Shown piece after piece: positions 6,134 through 7,560 of a DNA stretch of 7,560 nt (positions are counted from its first letter, which is position 1; each line of letters starts with the position of its first letter). The position numbers and the translations under genes are program-made. The notes beneath the pieces were generated by a model, which made no database searches, was not told the origin of the DNA, and saw only the letters and a list, made by a program, of their open reading frames with translations. The DNA is from Lachnospiraceae bacterium (GTDB lineage Bacteria; Bacillota; Clostridia; Lachnospirales; Lachnospiraceae), in the NCBI GenBank assembly GCA_021205045.1, contig JAJPYH010000200.1:1-7560 (forward strand), given 5' to 3'.

Positions 6134-7138
6134 TTACTCCAGCCGTATATCCTTCGCGTAGGCATAGGAAATAATTTCCCCCTGTTTTGTGGAACGATAA
6201 CCTTTTTCCCTGTGCGAATAATTTGAAATTTCTGCAGAACCAAAATTTTCAAATCTTGAGTATACTCTTTCAAGCACCTCCATCTCCTGGGGCGTCAGTT
6301 CTCCTTCTCTTAACTCACAGTCGGGAATCACCTGGTGCTTTTCATATCCATTGTCAAACTTTATCTCTACATGTGCGATCTGATCCATCTCCATCATGCC
6401 AAAAATCATCTCATAATTCTGTGGAACAGGGCCAAAAGGCAAATGAATATACCGGGATCCGGACATGGAAACACCATTTTCCTGATAATAAATCATGTCC
6501 GAATAATTCAATAACTTTATCAGCTTTACTTTCAGTATTTCCGCTGTTTTATGAGTGAAAAATAAAACCATGGCGCACAGCTTTTCATAATCAAATTCCT
6601 TAAAGCCATTTTCTATGGAAGCTTTGTCCGCAAAAAACATACCGGAAAGTCTGTTGCCCGCACGGCATTCCTCCTTTTGCTCCATTGCATCTATTGTCCT
6701 GATCAGCTTTGCTTTTTGTCTCTCCTCAAGCATTACCTCATTTTCTGCCAGATAATAACGCATGTTTTCAGGCTCACGCAAAAATACCAGCAGGCTGTTG
6801 TGAGATTTATCCTGAATGGAACCGTTTTCATATCTGCGAATTGTCTTATCTCCCCAATTCAAAAGCTTTGCAAAACTTCTCTGGCTCAATCCATACTGCT
6901 CCCTGATATCTTTGATTTCATCAGGGAACAGCAGCTTATGCCTCCTGCGGTATTCATTGTAAGAAGCAAGAAGGGTTTCATTGTCCAGTTCTTCACAATA
7001 AAACTCTTCGCCACAGTCAGCGCAAACCAAAACCCTCGCGTTCACTTCAATCGCCTCACCGCATACATTGTAGATTTCTTTTTTGGCAACAACCTTTGTT
7101 TCAACTTCCTTCCCGCATTCCTCACAATATCTCTTCAT
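6134..7138 (-). CDS. Antitoxin with MqsA-type zinc finger, XRE domain and Panacea (SocA)-like domain
   Basis: This 334-aa protein starts at ATG 7138, with AGGAGGT seven bases upstream. Residues 1-50 hold CxxC pairs Cys5/Cys8 and Cys39/Cys42, with the same spacing as I recall for E. coli MqsA, the zinc finger that binds the toxin MqsR. Residues 70-125 are an XRE helix-turn-helix (YGLSQRSFAKLLNWGDKTIR, then RYENG) that should bind the operator. Residues about 180-325 fit the Panacea domain (SocA/DUF4065): VKLIKLLNYSDMIYYQENG, then SRYIHLPFGPVPQNYEMI and later 'EISNYSHREKGY'. Panacea domains occur in antitoxins paired with many unrelated toxins. Plain MqsA is only about 130 aa, so this protein is an extended form. 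The toxin gene ends 20 nt upstream, in the toxin-first order of mqsRA. It probably neutralises the toxin and represses the shared promoter. Confidence 0.85.
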   Translation of the reverse strand: MKRYCEECGKEVETKVVAKKEIYNVCGEAIEVNARVLVCADCGEEFYCEELDNETLLASYNEYRRRHKLLFPDEIKDIREQYGLSQRSFAKLLNWGDKTIRRYENGSIQDKSHNSLLVFLREPENMRYYLAENEVMLEERQKAKLIRTIDAMEQKEECRAGNRLSGMFFADKASIENGFKEFDYEKLCAMVLFFTHKTAEILKVKLIKLLNYSDMIYYQENGVSMSGSRYIHLPFGPVPQNYEMIFGMMEMDQIAHVEIKFDNGYEKHQVIPDCELREGELTPQEMEVLERVYSRFENFGSAEISNYSHREKGYRSTKQGEIISYAYAKDIRLE

Positions 7139-7158
7139 CTATGCCACCTCCTATAAAT

Positions 7159-7497
7159 CTACGAAAAATCGTCTTCATGAAAACTAAGACATTTTAAAAT
7201 ATCCTCGCCGTTTCTCCGATCAATCTTGACCTTTACATAAAAACAGGTATCATCTATATTCTTCTTAAACTCCCAGATTTCTCCCTGCCTGTCAAAATCC
7301 TGTTTTGGCCCTTTGTAATAGTCGGCAACCGTCAACTCCAGGATTTCATTTTTTGCATCAGCAATTGTAAGCCCGTGCAGCGCCAGATCCTGCATATTTT
7401 TTCTACGGGGAATAAAGTCATAGCGTCCCCCGGATATCAGTTTTTTAGCTCTTTCTAAAAAGGCTGAAATATCTGCATTATTTCCCCTGTCCATCAT
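7159..7497 (-). CDS. MqsR-like mRNA interferase toxin
   Basis: This protein has 112 aa. It keeps the MqsR order: an N-terminal helix with FLERAKKLISGG (13-24), LTVADYYK (55-62; Lys62 aligns with Lys56 of E. coli MqsR, from memory), GEIWEF (72-77) beside the MqsR 'TIWQD' strand, FYVKVKI (86-92; Tyr87 aligns with Tyr81) and a final LSFHEDD matching 'VSFKEK'. MqsR is a RelE-fold ribonuclease that cuts mRNA at GC-rich triplets; cleavage specificity here is unknown. ATG 7497 is preceded by AAGGAG (7510-7515) at 12 bases, slightly long, and a second ATG follows at 7494. It is first in the operon, with the antitoxin 20 nt downstream. It looks complete and intact. Confidence 0.75.
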   Translation of the reverse strand: MMDRGNNADISAFLERAKKLISGGRYDFIPRRKNMQDLALHGLTIADAKNEILELTVADYYKGPKQDFDRQGEIWEFKKNIDDTCFYVKVKIDRRNGEDILKCLSFHEDDFS

Positions 7498-7515
7498 TTC
7501 AATTCCATTCTCCTT

Positions 7516-7535
7516 TATATATTATACAATATATA
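7516..7535. promoter_or_regulatory. 20-bp palindrome over the -10 box, probable antitoxin operator
   Basis: The two halves of 7516-7535 are complementary at every position except one G-T pair near the centre. The sequence is AT-rich and covers the whole -10 box and part of the spacer. In toxin-antitoxin operons the antitoxin usually binds a palindrome over its own promoter, and this antitoxin has an XRE domain. The sequence differs from the AACCT/AGGTT operator known for E. coli mqsRA. Because AT-rich DNA makes palindromes easily, the operator role is inferred. Confidence 0.6.
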
Positions 7536-7548
7536 TTTTGATTGTCAA
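7521..7548 (-). promoter_or_regulatory. Promoter of the toxin-antitoxin operon
   Basis: On the minus strand TTGACA (7548-7543) and TATAAT (7526-7521), both perfect consensus boxes, are separated by 16 bp. Transcription would start near 7514, right at the toxin ribosome binding site, so the leader is very short. The -10 box lies inside a palindrome, described separately. Confidence 0.85.
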
Positions 7549-7560
7549 AAAAATTGAGGT

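Noticed and set aside
1..7560. CRISPR array, rRNA or complete tRNA
   Set aside because: No regularly spaced repeat-spacer pattern, no rRNA-like stretch and no complete cloverleaf is visible; the only phased repeats are the IS end motifs.

Overview
The window looks like accessory DNA from a Clostridia-type Firmicute, most likely a gut Lachnospiraceae. The signs are strong AGGAGG ribosome binding sites, TTGACA/TATAAT promoters, moderate GC and the protein families present. The assignment is an inference from style, because no rRNA or marker gene is included.

Region 1 (1-600) is a scar-like area. It holds the 3' part of a tRNA (T arm plus 3' acceptor strand) without its 5' half, followed by a good intrinsic terminator. 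A 12-bp tandem repeat lies just before it. This is the usual look of an attachment site of an integrated element. Next come remnants of a hicA-hicB toxin-antitoxin pair; hicB has an internal stop and a frameshift.

Region 2 (600-1460) carries a consensus promoter, a 13-bp inverted repeat in the leader, and an intact GTG-started regulator. This regulator combines an XRE helix-turn-helix, two membrane segments and a C-terminal four-cysteine zinc ribbon.

Region 3 (about 1520-4770) is a flavin reductase-like gene split by a complete IS21-family element of about 2650 bp (istA and istB, both on the minus strand). Removing 1757-4410 rejoins the reading frame exactly (...IYDRC / MKTIQ...). The element ends in TG...CA and carries arrays of a GGAAACCG-like motif at 22-23 bp spacing inside both ends.

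Region 4 (4785-6050, minus) encodes an alpha/beta hydrolase fused to a C-terminal DUF3237-like domain.

Region 5 (6134-7560, minus) is a two-gene toxin-antitoxin operon. An MqsR-like toxin of 112 aa is followed after 20 nt by a 334-aa antitoxin. The antitoxin joins an MqsA-type zinc finger, an XRE helix-turn-helix and a C-terminal Panacea (SocA/DUF4065)-like domain. The operon has a consensus promoter whose -10 box sits inside a 20-bp near-perfect palindrome, a likely autoregulatory operator. The hydrolase lies 83 nt downstream on the same strand and could be co-transcribed. This three-domain antitoxin with its toxin is the most interesting system in the window.
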